27,994 bases of DNA from assembly GCA_904393855.1 (NCBI GenBank), contig CAJFNE010000002.1, forward strand, positions 1 to 27,994, read 5' to 3'. Positions 13,704-24,735 of this stretch are shown here, piece after piece; the first letter of the stretch is position 1, and each line of letters opens with the position of its first letter. The DNA is from an uncultured Oscillibacter sp. Lineage in GTDB: Bacteria > Bacillota > Clostridia > Oscillospirales > Oscillospiraceae. The notes beneath the pieces were generated by a model. It was given only the letters and a program-made list of their open reading frames with translations, did no database searches and was not told where the DNA came from. Both the position numbers and the translations under genes were made by a program.

Positions 13704-14636
13704 ATGTTTATCGGCATTGACGTGGGCGGCACGAACCTGAAAGCCGGTCTGGTGGAGGAGAGCGGCCGGCTCCTGGCCGTGGAGCGGACGCCCCTGGATT
13801 TCCAGGGGGCGGAGTCTTTCGCGGAGACCACGGCCCGCCTGGCGGAGACGGTGGCCCGGAAGGGCGGCATTCCCCGGGAGAAAGTCCAGTGCGTGGGCAT
13901 GGGACTGCCCGGAGCCGTCTCCGGCGGCGATATCGTCTATACCACCAACATCCCCATGCGGGACGTCCCCATTGCGGACCTGTTCCGCCGTCATTGGGAT
14001 GTGCCGGTGGTGCTGGGCAACGACGCGGACTGCGCCGCCGTGGGGGAATTCTTCTTCGGCGCGGGCCGAGGCTGCCAGGACGCGGCGGTGGTGACGCTGG
14101 GTACCGGCGTGGGCTGCGGCCTGATCCTGGGCGGCAAGCTCCGGGGCGGCCCGATCACCAGCGAAGCGGGCCATATCACTATCTGCCACGATGGGGAAGT
14201 GTGCAACTGCGGCCGCCGGGGCTGCTGGGAGCAGTATGCCTCCGCCACCGGACTGATCCGAATGACGAAAGCGGCCATGGCCGCCCACCCGGAGAGCCTG
14301 CTGTGCCATCTGGCCGCGGAGAGCGGTGTGGAGGGGCGGACGGCTTTCCAGGCGGCGGAGCGCGGGGACGAGACGGCCCTGGCGGTGTGCCGGGAGTTTG
14401 TGGGCTACCTGGCCGACGGCATCATCAGCCTGGCCAACCTCCTCCGGCCGGAGGTAGTGGTCCTCGGCGGCGGCGTGGCCGCTGCGCCGGAGCGTCTGCT
14501 GCTGGAACCCCTGCGGGAGCTGGTGGAGCGGGAGAGCTTTGCCCGCCACGGCGGCCGGGCCACCCGGGTAGTCCGGGCGGAGCTGGGCAATGACGCCGGC
14601 ATCCTGGGCGCCGCGCTGCTGCAGCGGGTGATCTGA
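13704..14636 (+). CDS. ROK family glucokinase
   Basis: Phosphorylates glucose (or a related sugar) with ATP to glucose-6-phosphate in the cytoplasm. 310 residues. The N-terminal phosphate loop is DVGGTN (6-11). The sugar-binding region reads GNDADCAAVGE, followed by TLGTGVGCGLILGGKL. The ROK zinc signature is CNCGRRGCWEQYAS (from Cys167), with SEAGHI before it. The C-terminal LGGGVAAAPE matches the adenosine motif. It starts 16 bases after hprK with AGGAGG ahead. Glucokinase fits best because of the neighbours and the typical length, but N-acetylmannosamine or allose kinases share these motifs. Confidence 0.88.
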   Translation: MFIGIDVGGTNLKAGLVEESGRLLAVERTPLDFQGAESFAETTARLAETVARKGGIPREKVQCVGMGLPGAVSGGDIVYTTNIPMRDVPIADLFRRHWDVPVVLGNDADCAAVGEFFFGAGRGCQDAAVVTLGTGVGCGLILGGKLRGGPITSEAGHITICHDGEVCNCGRRGCWEQYASATGLIRMTKAAMAAHPESLLCHLAAESGVEGRTAFQAAERGDETALAVCREFVGYLADGIISLANLLRPEVVVLGGGVAAAPERLLLEPLRELVERESFARHGGRATRVVRAELGNDAGILGAALLQRVI

Positions 14637-14657
14637 TTTGCATGAGGAGGTCTTTCC

Positions 14658-15581
14658 ATGTCCTGGGAGACATCGTTGGATAGCTGGGTCCGGGAGCATC
14701 TGCCGGACCTGCGGGTGATCTGCGGCGAGCCCATGAGCCGCCACACCTCGTTCCGGATCGGCGGACCGGCCAAGCGGATGGCCTTCCCGGACCGGGGGGA
14801 GCAGGCGGCGCGTCTGTTGGAATTTGCCCGTGACTGCGGCGCCCGGCCTCTGGTGATCGGCAATGGCACCAACCTGCTGGTACCGGACGAAGGCCTGGAC
14901 CGGCTGGTGATCGACACCTCCGCGGGCCTGAACCGCCTGGAGTCCGGCGGGGAGCCGGATACGGTGTTTGCGGAGTCCGGCGTGCCCCTGGCGCGGCTGG
15001 CGGAGTTCGCCTGTCGGCAGGGGCTGACGGGACTGGAGTTCGCCCATGGCATCCCCGGCACGGTGGGCGGCGCGGTGTGCATGAATGCCGGGGCCTACGG
15101 CGGGGAGATGAAGCAGGTGGTTACGCGGGCCTCCGTCCTCTTCCCGGGGGAGGGGGTCCGGGAGCTTACCGGAGAGGAGCTGGACTTCGGCTACCGCCAC
15201 AGCCTGCTGACGGACCATCCGGAGGCGGTGGTGCTCTCCGCGCTGTTCCGGCTGCGCCCCGGGGATCCGGCGGCCATCCGGGAGGCCATGCGAGACCTGA
15301 TGGCCCGCCGGAAGGCCAGCCAGCCGCTGGACCTGCCCAGCGCGGGCAGCACCTTCAAGCGGCCGGCGGGCTATTACGCCGGGACCTTGATCGATCAGTG
15401 CGGCCTGAAGGGGCTGGCGGTGGGCGGCGCCCAGGTCAGCGAGAAGCACGCCGGCTTCGTGGTAAACCGGGGCGGCGCGACGTTCGCGGATGTGACGGAG
15501 CTGATCCGGCAGGTCCAGGAGCGGGTGTTCGCCGAGGCTGGTGTCCGCCTGGAGCCGGAGGTCAAAATCATCTCAGCGTGA
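14658..15581 (+). CDS. murB: UDP-N-acetylenolpyruvoylglucosamine reductase MurB
   Basis: An NADPH- and FAD-dependent enzyme making UDP-N-acetylmuramate, the second committed step of peptidoglycan precursor synthesis. 307 residues. FAD-binding features are MSRHTSFRIGGPAK, GNGTNLLVPDEGLD and GLEFAHGIPGTVGGAVCMNA. The reductase region shows GYRHSLL, the proton-donating Ser in AGSTFKRP, and the conserved Glu near the end (LEPEVKII). Length and motif layout fit the shorter Firmicute type. GAGGAGG precedes ATG 14658, 21 bases after the glucokinase stop. Confidence 0.96.
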   Translation: MSWETSLDSWVREHLPDLRVICGEPMSRHTSFRIGGPAKRMAFPDRGEQAARLLEFARDCGARPLVIGNGTNLLVPDEGLDRLVIDTSAGLNRLESGGEPDTVFAESGVPLARLAEFACRQGLTGLEFAHGIPGTVGGAVCMNAGAYGGEMKQVVTRASVLFPGEGVRELTGEELDFGYRHSLLTDHPEAVVLSALFRLRPGDPAAIREAMRDLMARRKASQPLDLPSAGSTFKRPAGYYAGTLIDQCGLKGLAVGGAQVSEKHAGFVVNRGGATFADVTELIRQVQERVFAEAGVRLEPEVKIISA

Positions 15582-15597
15582 GGAAGCGGTGAGTTCC

Positions 15598-16461
15598 ATG
15601 GAAATTCTGATCATCTCCGGTCTCTCCGGGGGCGGCAAGAGCAAGGCCGCCTCCTTTTTGGAGGACATGGGGTACTACATTGTGGACAACATGCCCGCCG
15701 CCATGATCCTGAAATTCGCGGAGTTCTGCGAGCGGGGCGGGGGCCGGTATGACCGGGCGGCCCTGGTGTACGACGTGCGCACGGCCACCTCCCTGACGGA
15801 GATCTTTGATGTGCTGGACCAGCTGAAGACCATGCGGATCGACTGCCGCGTGCTGTTCCTGGAGGCCTCGCCGGAGGTCATCATCCAGCGGTACAAGGAG
15901 AGCCGCCGGCGGCATCCCCTGCGGAACAGGACCGACTCCCTGGAGGAGGCGGTCCGCCGGGAGCGGGAGCTGATGGAGCCCCTGAAGGCCCGGGCGGATG
16001 TGGTGATCGACACGACGCATACCAGCACCGCTCAGCTGCGGGCCCGGCTCCTGCGGGAGTTCGGCGGCGCGGCGGAGCAGAGCGGCATGGCGGTGAACGT
16101 GGTGTCCTTTGGCTTCAAGTACGGTCTGCCCATGGAGGCGGACCTGGTGTTCGACGTGCGCTTCCTGCCGAACCCCTATTACATCGACGAACTGCGCCCC
16201 CAGACCGGGCTGGATCAGGGGGTGGCGGATTATGTGCTGCAATCGAAACAGGCCCAGGGGTATCTGCCCCGGCTGGAGGAGCTGCTGGCCTACTCCCTGC
16301 CGCTCTACGTGGAGGAGGGGAAGACCTCCCTGGTGATCGCCGTGGGCTGCACCGGCGGGCGGCACCGCTCTGTGGCGGTGGCCCACGTGCTGGCGGAGTT
16401 TCTGCGCAGACGCTGCGGATGCCCGGTGACGGAGAACCACCGGGACATGGCCCGGGGCTGA
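15598..16461 (+). CDS. rapZ: RapZ/YvcJ family nucleotide-binding protein
   Basis: A 287-residue P-loop protein. In E. coli RapZ is an RNase adaptor controlling glucosamine-6-phosphate synthase; in Bacillus YvcJ binds and hydrolyses nucleotides and affects competence. Walker A is GLSGGGKS (8-15). Other family blocks are DMGYYIVDNMP, FLEASPEVIIQRYKESRRRH followed by PL, VVIDTT, VSFGFKYGLPMEADLVFDVR, FLPNPYYI, and the C-terminal GCTGGRHRSV. Start ATG 15598 has AGGAAG about 11 bases ahead; a GTG three codons upstream is too close to it. Directly followed by glmR, the classic rapZ-glmR-whiA order. Confidence 0.93.
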   Translation: MEILIISGLSGGGKSKAASFLEDMGYYIVDNMPAAMILKFAEFCERGGGRYDRAALVYDVRTATSLTEIFDVLDQLKTMRIDCRVLFLEASPEVIIQRYKESRRRHPLRNRTDSLEEAVRRERELMEPLKARADVVIDTTHTSTAQLRARLLREFGGAAEQSGMAVNVVSFGFKYGLPMEADLVFDVRFLPNPYYIDELRPQTGLDQGVADYVLQSKQAQGYLPRLEELLAYSLPLYVEEGKTSLVIAVGCTGGRHRSVAVAHVLAEFLRRRCGCPVTENHRDMARG

Positions 16462-16476
16462 CGGGAAGGAGCTGCT

Positions 16477-17532
16477 ATGAGGGAACCCTATTTTCCCCGC
16501 AGGGAGCAGGGACCGCGGATCGCCGCCATCGGCGGCGGCCACGGTCTGTCCAACATGCTGCGGGGGTTGAAGCAATATACGGAAAATCTCTCCGCCATCG
16601 TCACGGTGGCGGATGACGGCGGCGGCAGCGGCATGCTGCGCCAGGACCTGGGGATGCCCCCGCCGGGAGACATCCGCAACTGCATGGAGGCCCTGGCCAA
16701 CACGGAGCCCCTGATGCGGGAGCTGATGCAGTACCGTTTCACCGAGGGCACGCTGGCGGGACAGAGCTTCGGCAATCTGTTCCTGGCGGCCCTGAACGGG
16801 ATCTCCTCCTCCTTTGACGAGGCGGTGGCCCGCATGAGCGAGGTGCTGGCCATCACGGGCCGGGTGCTGCCGGTGACCACCGCGGACGTCCAGCTGGAGG
16901 CGTTTTTTGAAAACGGCGCCTCCGTGGTGGGGGAGTCCAAGATCTTTTACTGCAAGAAGCGGGAGAACTGCCGGATCACTCAGGTGCGGCTGCTGCCGGA
17001 GCATCCCCGGGCCCTGCCGGAGGCTCTGGCGGCCATCCGGGAGGCGGACGTGCTGCTGCTGGGACCCGGCAGCCTCTACACCAGCATCATTCCCAACCTG
17101 CTGGTGGACGGCATCGTGGAGGCCATCCAGGCCTCCCAGGCCCTGAAAATCTATGTCTGCAACGTGATGACCCAGGAGGGGGAGACGGAGGGCTACACGG
17201 TCTCCGACCACATCCAGGCCATCTTCCAGCACGCGGCGCCGGACCTCTTCCACCTGTGCCTGGTGAACTCCTCCCCCATCCCCAGGGAGGTGGCCGCCCG
17301 GTATGCCGCGGAGGGGGCGGAGCCCCTGCGGTATGACGCGGACGCCTGTGCTGCGCTGGGTGTGGAGGTCGTGCGCCGCCCGGTGGCGGCAGTGGTGGAC
17401 GGCTACGTCCGTCACCAGTCCGACGCCCTGGCTCGGGAGCTGATCCTGCTCCACGCTGAGCGCAGCGTCCGCATCGCCGGCAGCAGCGCCGGCGCCCGGA
17501 CGGACGCCTACCGGATGGAGCACCGGCGGTAA
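16477..17532 (+). CDS. glmR: GlmR/YvcK family gluconeogenesis and cell-wall regulator
   Basis: A 351-residue CofD-like protein. In Bacillus, YvcK (GlmR) binds UDP-GlcNAc and stimulates GlmS, and is needed on gluconeogenic carbon sources. Motifs: GGGHGLSNMLRGLKQYT (usual GGGTGLS), VTVADDGGGSGMLRQDLG, PPGDIRNCMEALAN, GNLFLAALN, and LLLGPGSLYTSIIPNLLV. It has 15 bases to rapZ, with AAGGAG ahead of ATG 16477. Placing it with MurB, glucokinase and HprK suggests carbon flow into wall precursors is coordinated from this locus. A true CofD role (coenzyme F420) is unlikely given the neighbours. Confidence 0.93.
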   Translation: MREPYFPRREQGPRIAAIGGGHGLSNMLRGLKQYTENLSAIVTVADDGGGSGMLRQDLGMPPPGDIRNCMEALANTEPLMRELMQYRFTEGTLAGQSFGNLFLAALNGISSSFDEAVARMSEVLAITGRVLPVTTADVQLEAFFENGASVVGESKIFYCKKRENCRITQVRLLPEHPRALPEALAAIREADVLLLGPGSLYTSIIPNLLVDGIVEAIQASQALKIYVCNVMTQEGETEGYTVSDHIQAIFQHAAPDLFHLCLVNSSPIPREVAARYAAEGAEPLRYDADACAALGVEVVRRPVAAVVDGYVRHQSDALARELILLHAERSVRIAGSSAGARTDAYRMEHRR

Positions 17533-17593
17533 CGGGTGTCCGCAGATCGACTCGCCCATTTTGGGGCGTGAACAGGAGAGATGGGAGTTATCC

Positions 17594-18493
17594 ATGTCCT
17601 TTTCCTACGACACAAAAAATGAATTATGCAAGCTTCCCGTGCAAAAGCTCTGCTGCGCCCGGGCGGAGGCCTACGGCATCCTGCTCTACTGCAATACGTT
17701 CAGCTCCACGGAGGTTCGGATCATCACGGAGAATCCCAATTTTGCCGCCCGGCTGCCCAAGCTGTTCCAGCGGGCCTTCTCCCTGCGGTTTGACCGTATG
17801 CCGGAGCCGGGGACGCCGGGGAAGCTGGTGTTTCAGATTACGGACCGGAAGAAGCTGGACCGGATCATCAATGCGCTGGGTTACGATCCCCGGCAGAACC
17901 TGGTGCTCCACATCAACTTCGGGCTGCTGGAGGAGGAGTGCTGCCGGGCCTCCTTCCTGCGGGGGACGTTCTTCGCCGGCGGCAGCTTGACGGACCCGCA
18001 GAAGCGGTATCACCTGGAGCTGAACACCTCCCACCTGCAGGCCAGCCGGGAGCTGGAGGTACTGCTGCGGGAGTGCGGGTACCCGCCCAAGAGCCTGGCC
18101 CGGAACGGCAGCTTCATCACCTACTTCAAGCAGAGCGACCAGATTGAGGACTTCCTCACCTGGATCGGCGCGCCGGTGGCGGCCATGCGCATCATGTCCG
18201 CGAAAGTGGAGAAGGACCTGCGCAACAGCGTGAACCGCCGGCTGAACTGCGACAGCGCCAACCTGGACAAGGCGGTGGGCGCCGCCCAGGAGCAGATGGA
18301 GGCCATCCGCAAGCTGCGGGAGGCGGGACTGCTGGAGCAGCTGCCGGACAAGCTGCAGCTGACGGCCGCTCTCCGGCTGGAGTATCCGGAGCTGAGTCTC
18401 AGCGAGCTGGCGGAGTCCTTTGACCCGCCGGTGACGAAATCCTGCCTGAACCACCGGCTGCGCAAGCTGGTGGAGCTGGCAAAGCCCTTATAG
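17594..18493 (+). CDS. whiA: DNA-binding protein WhiA
   Basis: A 299-residue DNA-binding protein. The N-terminal two-thirds resemble a degenerate LAGLIDADG homing-endonuclease fold (FLRGTFFAGGSLTDPQKRYH followed by LEL). The C-terminal helix-turn-helix reads LPDKLQLTAALRLEYPELSL followed by SELAESF and SCLNHRLRKLVELA. It starts MSFSYDTKNELCKLP, typical of the family. In Streptomyces it drives sporulation; in Bacillus it affects cell division and chromosome segregation. The frame extends to 17561, but GGGAG before ATG 17594 and the family's usual start favour the shorter form. It is the last of the rapZ-glmR-whiA trio. Confidence 0.95.
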   Translation: MSFSYDTKNELCKLPVQKLCCARAEAYGILLYCNTFSSTEVRIITENPNFAARLPKLFQRAFSLRFDRMPEPGTPGKLVFQITDRKKLDRIINALGYDPRQNLVLHINFGLLEEECCRASFLRGTFFAGGSLTDPQKRYHLELNTSHLQASRELEVLLRECGYPPKSLARNGSFITYFKQSDQIEDFLTWIGAPVAAMRIMSAKVEKDLRNSVNRRLNCDSANLDKAVGAAQEQMEAIRKLREAGLLEQLPDKLQLTAALRLEYPELSLSELAESFDPPVTKSCLNHRLRKLVELAKPL

Positions 18494-18543
18494 AGGAAAA
18501 CAACGACAGGATCAGACCAAGACAACGAATGGAGGAGATTATC

Positions 18544-18987
18544 ATGGATCGGTGTGAACTGGCTTTTCAGTACCGGAAGGAGAGATACAACTGCGCCCAG
18601 GCGGTGGCGGCCGCGTTCGCGGACCTGCTGGAGACGACGCCGGAGGCGCTGTTCGCCGCGGTGAGCGGCTTTGGCGGCGGCGTAGGCGGTTGTCATGAGG
18701 AGATCTGCGGCGCCCTCAGCGGCGGCGTCTACGTGCTGAGCCGGCTGTACGCCGACCCGGCGGACCGGGCGGGCCATAAGACGGTCTACCCCAAGGTGCA
18801 GGAATTCCGCCGCCGGTTTGAGGAGACTTTCGGCCACATCCGGTGCGGCCAGCTGCGCACCGCTGCCCCCGGCGCCACGGAGGCCACCCCCGCCGCCTTC
18901 CGGCTGGGAGCCCACTCCCACTGCGACATCATGGTGGTCACGGCGGTGGAGATCCTGGAGCAGATGCTGGCGGAGGAAGCGGCGTAA
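18544..18987 (+). CDS. C_GCAxxG_C_C family redox-type protein
   Basis: A 147-residue protein resembling the C_GCAxxG_C_C family, cysteine-containing proteins often near redox or metal genes and of no firmly established function. Visible: YNCAQAVAAAF near the start, GFGGGVGGCHEEICGALSGG in the middle, RCGQLR, and the C-terminal HSHCDIMVVTAVEILEQML. Helical throughout, with no signal or membrane segment. I chose ATG 18544 because GGAGGA is 7 bases ahead; an ATG five codons earlier (18529) overlaps that site. It lies 50 bases after whiA on the same strand, in the slot where HPr/Crh sits in some Firmicutes. Confidence 0.78.
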   Translation: MDRCELAFQYRKERYNCAQAVAAAFADLLETTPEALFAAVSGFGGGVGGCHEEICGALSGGVYVLSRLYADPADRAGHKTVYPKVQEFRRRFEETFGHIRCGQLRTAAPGATEATPAAFRLGAHSHCDIMVVTAVEILEQMLAEEAA

Positions 18988-19022
18988 GCGCCGGGTGACC
19001 GGCGGAGAGGGGCGCGTGTGTG

Positions 19023-19322
19023 ATGAGCGGGAAAAAGAGGGATTTTTCAGACCCCCACCAGATGATGACCGTTGTCTGTGTGGTTTTTTACAGCGGGCTG
19101 GGCCTGCTGTTTCTGGACTGGGGTCTGCTGACGTTGTTCCCCCCTCTGGGGGAGACGCCGGTGCCCCTGGTGCTGCTGGCCTGCGCGATGGCGGCGATTC
19201 TCGCGGCGTCCATCCTCTCGGCCTTTGTGCGCTGCCCTTTCTGCGGGGCCTGGCTGTGCAGGGGGATGCGCCTGCCGTGGAGACTGCCGAGGTACTGCTC
19301 CAAGTGCGGCGAACCTATCTGA
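19023..19322 (+). CDS. Small membrane protein with zinc-ribbon end
   Basis: 99 residues, not recognised as a named family. There are two hydrophobic helices (VVCVVFYSGLGLLFL and PLVLLACAMAAILAASIL) after a charged start (MSGKKRDFSDPHQ). The C-terminus carries two Cys pairs, CPFC and CSKC, 20-odd residues apart, which look like a small zinc ribbon facing the cytoplasm. Spacing to its neighbours is short on both sides (35 bases from the preceding gene, 18 to dnaE), so it is probably co-transcribed with them. The ribosome-binding site is weak (GAGAGGGG 10 bases ahead). Confidence 0.65.
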   Translation: MSGKKRDFSDPHQMMTVVCVVFYSGLGLLFLDWGLLTLFPPLGETPVPLVLLACAMAAILAASILSAFVRCPFCGAWLCRGMRLPWRLPRYCSKCGEPI

Positions 19323-19340
19323 TTACGGAAGGAAGTTCCT

Positions 19341-22844
<3,504 letters not shown>

Positions 22845-22859
22845 CGAAGGGAGATCTCT

Positions 22860-23033
22860 ATGCGAGGGATCAAATGGCTGCTGTTCGGCATCGCGCTGAT
22901 TTTGCTGGGGATCTGGTGTCTGCTGGCGGCGGGAGACTCCGGGGATGCCGGGGGATTCGGCTGGCTGGCGGTGCTCAGTCCCTTGATCGGTATCATCCTC
23001 TGTGTGGCAGGGATGTGCAGGCGGGACAGCTGA
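22860..23033 (+). CDS. 57-residue two-helix membrane peptide, unknown function
   Basis: A small gene below usual length cut-offs. It begins at ATG 22860 with AGGGAG 6 bases ahead, 15 bases after the dnaE stop. The peptide begins MRGIKWLLFGIALILLGIW, has a short Gly/Asp-rich loop (AAGDSGDAGGFG), a second helix (WLAVLSPLIGIILCVAG) and a basic end MCRRDS. Two membrane spans with both ends probably cytoplasmic. It is co-directional with dnaE and ends at a strong hairpin. No family recognised. Confidence 0.65.
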   Translation: MRGIKWLLFGIALILLGIWCLLAAGDSGDAGGFGWLAVLSPLIGIILCVAGMCRRDS

Positions 23034-23042
23034 CAAGAAAGA

Positions 23043-23070
23043 GGAAGGGACCGAATCTTCGGTCCCTTCC
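23043..23070. terminator. Bidirectional terminator between convergent genes
   Basis: A 12-bp perfect stem, ggaagggaccga with tcggtcccttcc (loop atct), lies between the small membrane gene (plus) and the DUF4364-like gene (minus). The minus-strand side has a tctttctt run; the plus side has only a weak T run. Confidence 0.8.
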
Positions 23071-23085
23071 CCTTGTTATGGCGTG

Positions 23086-23619
23086 TCAGCCCTCCTCGTC
23101 CTGGAGCAGCAGAGCCAGCAGGCTTCCGTACAGCTTCTCCGGCGTCTCCTGGAAACGGGTGGTGATGGCCTTGGCCATGTCCTCCCGGGGGACCATCAAC
23201 CGCAGGGCCAGCAGCTCCCCCATGTCGTCCTCCAGGGCCAGCTTCACCGTGTAGGTGCCGTTGGAGCGCTGCTCATAGTCGGACTTCACCTGATTCTTCC
23301 GGCGCAGCTTCCGGTTCCAGGCCTCCACGTTTTTGTCGCACCGCAGGCGGACGGAATAGGCCAGGCTGGTCTCACAGATTTTGCTGTTGCGCAGGCCCTT
23401 TTCCGTGATGGCGTACAGCCCGCTCTCGGAGAGGGTCAGGTGGCCGGTGTCCACCAGCTCCTTCAAGCACTCGGAGAAATCAAAGTAGTCGATGGCGTCG
23501 TCGCACATAGAGAGGTCCAGCATGGTGCTGAAAGGGATCGGCTCCACCACACGGGCGGCGATGTAAAGAATCAGAAATTTGATATCCAGCTTGTCCTGGA
23601 CAAAGCCCTTTCCGGCCAT
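23086..23619 (-). CDS. DUF4364-like winged-helix protein
   Basis: A 177-residue cytoplasmic protein resembling DUF4364, a conserved Firmicute family of unknown role. It has DKLDIKFLILYIAARVVEPI, then CDDAIDYFDFSECLKELVDT and LTLSESGLYAITEKGLRNS, which reads like a winged-helix DNA-binding domain. A strand-rich C-terminal half follows (NGTYTVKLALEDDMGELLAL). The frame stays open upstream as far as 24747, but AGGAGG is 7 bases before ATG 23619 and the longer product would be antisense to two genes. Divergent from the GyrI-like gene. Confidence 0.78.
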   Translation of the reverse strand: MAGKGFVQDKLDIKFLILYIAARVVEPIPFSTMLDLSMCDDAIDYFDFSECLKELVDTGHLTLSESGLYAITEKGLRNSKICETSLAYSVRLRCDKNVEAWNRKLRRKNQVKSDYEQRSNGTYTVKLALEDDMGELLALRLMVPREDMAKAITTRFQETPEKLYGSLLALLLQDEEG

Positions 23620-23653
23620 AGGCGATTCCTCCTTTTGGAACGATTCTCCCTCT

Positions 23654-23683
23654 AGTATACCGCACGGAGGGGGGATTTGTACA
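23654..23683 (-). promoter_or_regulatory. Putative promoter of the DUF4364-like gene
   Basis: On the minus strand, TATACT (23654-23659) with a weak TGTACA (23678-23683) 18 bp upstream. The -10 box is good, the -35 poor. Confidence 0.4.
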
Positions 23684-23704
23684 GCCCAAAATGGAGACGG
23701 GCCC

Positions 23705-23733
23705 TTGCGCCCGCCGGGAAACTGTGGTAGAGT
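23705..23733 (+). promoter_or_regulatory. Putative promoter of the GyrI-like gene
   Basis: TTGCGC (23705-23710) and TAGAGT (23728-23733) with a 17-bp spacer, 30 bases before the start codon. Both boxes deviate from consensus. Confidence 0.4.
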
Positions 23734-23763
23734 GATCCCGAAAACGAACGGGGAGGGCGTTAT

Positions 23764-24399
23764 ATGGCATTTGACTTCAAGAAGGAGTACCGGGAGTTCT
23801 ATCTGCCCCCAAACAGGCCGGAGCTGATCGCCGTGCCCCGGTGGAACTACCTGGCGGTGCGGGGGGAGGGAGACCCCAACACAGAGGGCGGCGCCTACCA
23901 GCGGGCCATCGGCGTGCTGTACGCGGTGGCCTACACCCTGAAGATGAGCTATAAGACGGACCACCAGATCGCGGGGTTCTACGATTACGTGGTGCCGCCT
24001 CTGGAGGGCTTCTGGTACCAGGAGGGCGTGGACGGGGTGGACTACAGTCGGAAGGAGGCTTTTCGCTGGATCTCCGTCATCCGCCTGCCGGACTTCGTGA
24101 CGGAGGAGGATTTCCGCTGGGCCGTGGAGACGGCGGAGCGGAAGAAGAAGCTGGACTGCTCCGAAGCGGAGTTCCTGCCGGTGGAGGAGGGCCTCTGCGT
24201 CCAGATGCTCCACCTGGGCCCCTTTGACGACGAGCCCGCGTCCGTGGCGCGGATGGACGCCTACCTGGCGGAGCAGGGTTATGTCAACGACTGGGAGAGC
24301 GGGAGACTGCACCACGAGATCTACCTCTCCGACGCCCGCCGGGTCCCACCGGAGAAGTGGAAGACGGTGATCCGCCACCCGGTCCGAAAGTTGACATAA
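23764..24399 (+). CDS. GyrI-like small-molecule-binding domain protein
   Basis: A 211-residue soluble protein with the GyrI-like (SOUL/SBM) fold: ELIAVPRWNYLAVRGEGDPN at the start, AYQRAIGVLYAVAYTLKMSY followed by KTDHQ, and a second half with FLPVEEGLCVQMLHLGPFDD and HHEIYLSDARRVPPEKWKTV followed by IRHPVRKL. Standalone members of this type are common in Firmicutes and may bind or hydrolyse small ligands, but no substrate can be assigned. There is no DNA-binding domain attached. GGGGAGG stands 7 bases before ATG 23764. Monocistronic, ending in a strong terminator. Confidence 0.8.
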   Translation: MAFDFKKEYREFYLPPNRPELIAVPRWNYLAVRGEGDPNTEGGAYQRAIGVLYAVAYTLKMSYKTDHQIAGFYDYVVPPLEGFWYQEGVDGVDYSRKEAFRWISVIRLPDFVTEEDFRWAVETAERKKKLDCSEAEFLPVEEGLCVQMLHLGPFDDEPASVARMDAYLAEQGYVNDWESGRLHHEIYLSDARRVPPEKWKTVIRHPVRKLT

Positions 24400-24410
24400 C
24401 ATTGATTTGA

Positions 24411-24441
24411 CATGCAGGAGTCGATCTCCTGCATGTTTTTT
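24411..24441 (+). terminator. Terminator after the GyrI-like gene
   Basis: catgcaggag (24411-24420) pairs perfectly with ctcctgcatg (24426-24435), loop tcgat, then six T (24436-24441). Confidence 0.92.
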
Positions 24442-24462
24442 GCGGAAAAATGGAAAGCATGC

Positions 24463-24491
24463 TTGACATGGAAGCCCTCCTGTGCTATGCT
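24463..24491 (+). promoter_or_regulatory. Sigma-A promoter of the XRE regulator gene
   Basis: Consensus TTGACA (24463-24468) and TATGCT (24486-24491) with a 17-bp spacer. The predicted transcript start, about 24498, coincides with the first base of a palindrome. Confidence 0.8.
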
Positions 24492-24497
24492 GGGGCC

Positions 24498-24517
24498 ATG
24501 GAAAGTAAACTTTCCAT
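24498..24517. promoter_or_regulatory. Candidate XRE operator palindrome
   Basis: atggaaagt (24498-24506) and actttccat (24509-24517) are perfect inverted repeats around aa, placed on the predicted transcription start. A further half-site, atggaaagc, lies at 24450-24458 just upstream of the -35 box. The position suits repression by steric block, probably by the regulator encoded next. Confidence 0.6.
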
Positions 24518-24531
24518 AGAGGAGGGATTCC

Positions 24532-24735
24532 TTGAAGAACCGACTGGAGGAGCTGCGGAAGGCCCGGGGCATCAAGCAGGAGGAGCTGGCGGAGGCCCTG
24601 GAGGTCTCCCGGCAGACCATTGGGTCCCTGGAGAACGGGCGCTACAACCCGTCCATCCTGCTGGCGTTCAAGATTGCCCGGTACTTTGGAATGGCGATTG
24701 AGGATATTTTCATCTACGAGGAGGAAGGGACATGA
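24532..24735 (+). CDS. XRE-family helix-turn-helix transcriptional regulator
   Basis: A 67-residue compact repressor-type protein consisting almost entirely of one helix-turn-helix domain: KNRLEELRKARGIKQEELAE, ALEVSRQTIGSLENGRYNPS, LAFKIARYFGMAIEDIFI. It starts with TTG at 24532, AGGAGGG five bases ahead. The stop overlaps the next start as ATGA, so the membrane protein that follows is translationally coupled. Small regulators of this type (YozG-like) often sit with a membrane protein. It is likely to repress its own operon at the palindrome 24498-24517; the signal is unknown. Confidence 0.9.
   Translation: MKNRLEELRKARGIKQEELAEALEVSRQTIGSLENGRYNPSILLAFKIARYFGMAIEDIFIYEEEGT

Noticed and set aside
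13539..15449. Long minus-strand open frame across the glucokinase and murB genes
   Set aside because: Composition (His, Gln, Ala, Gly, Pro, Arg) and lack of any motif mark it as a shadow of the plus-strand genes, whose catalytic motifs are intact.
15568..17595. Long minus-strand open frame across rapZ and glmR
   Set aside because: Shadow frame with no motif or start signal; RapZ and GlmR are unmistakable on the plus strand.
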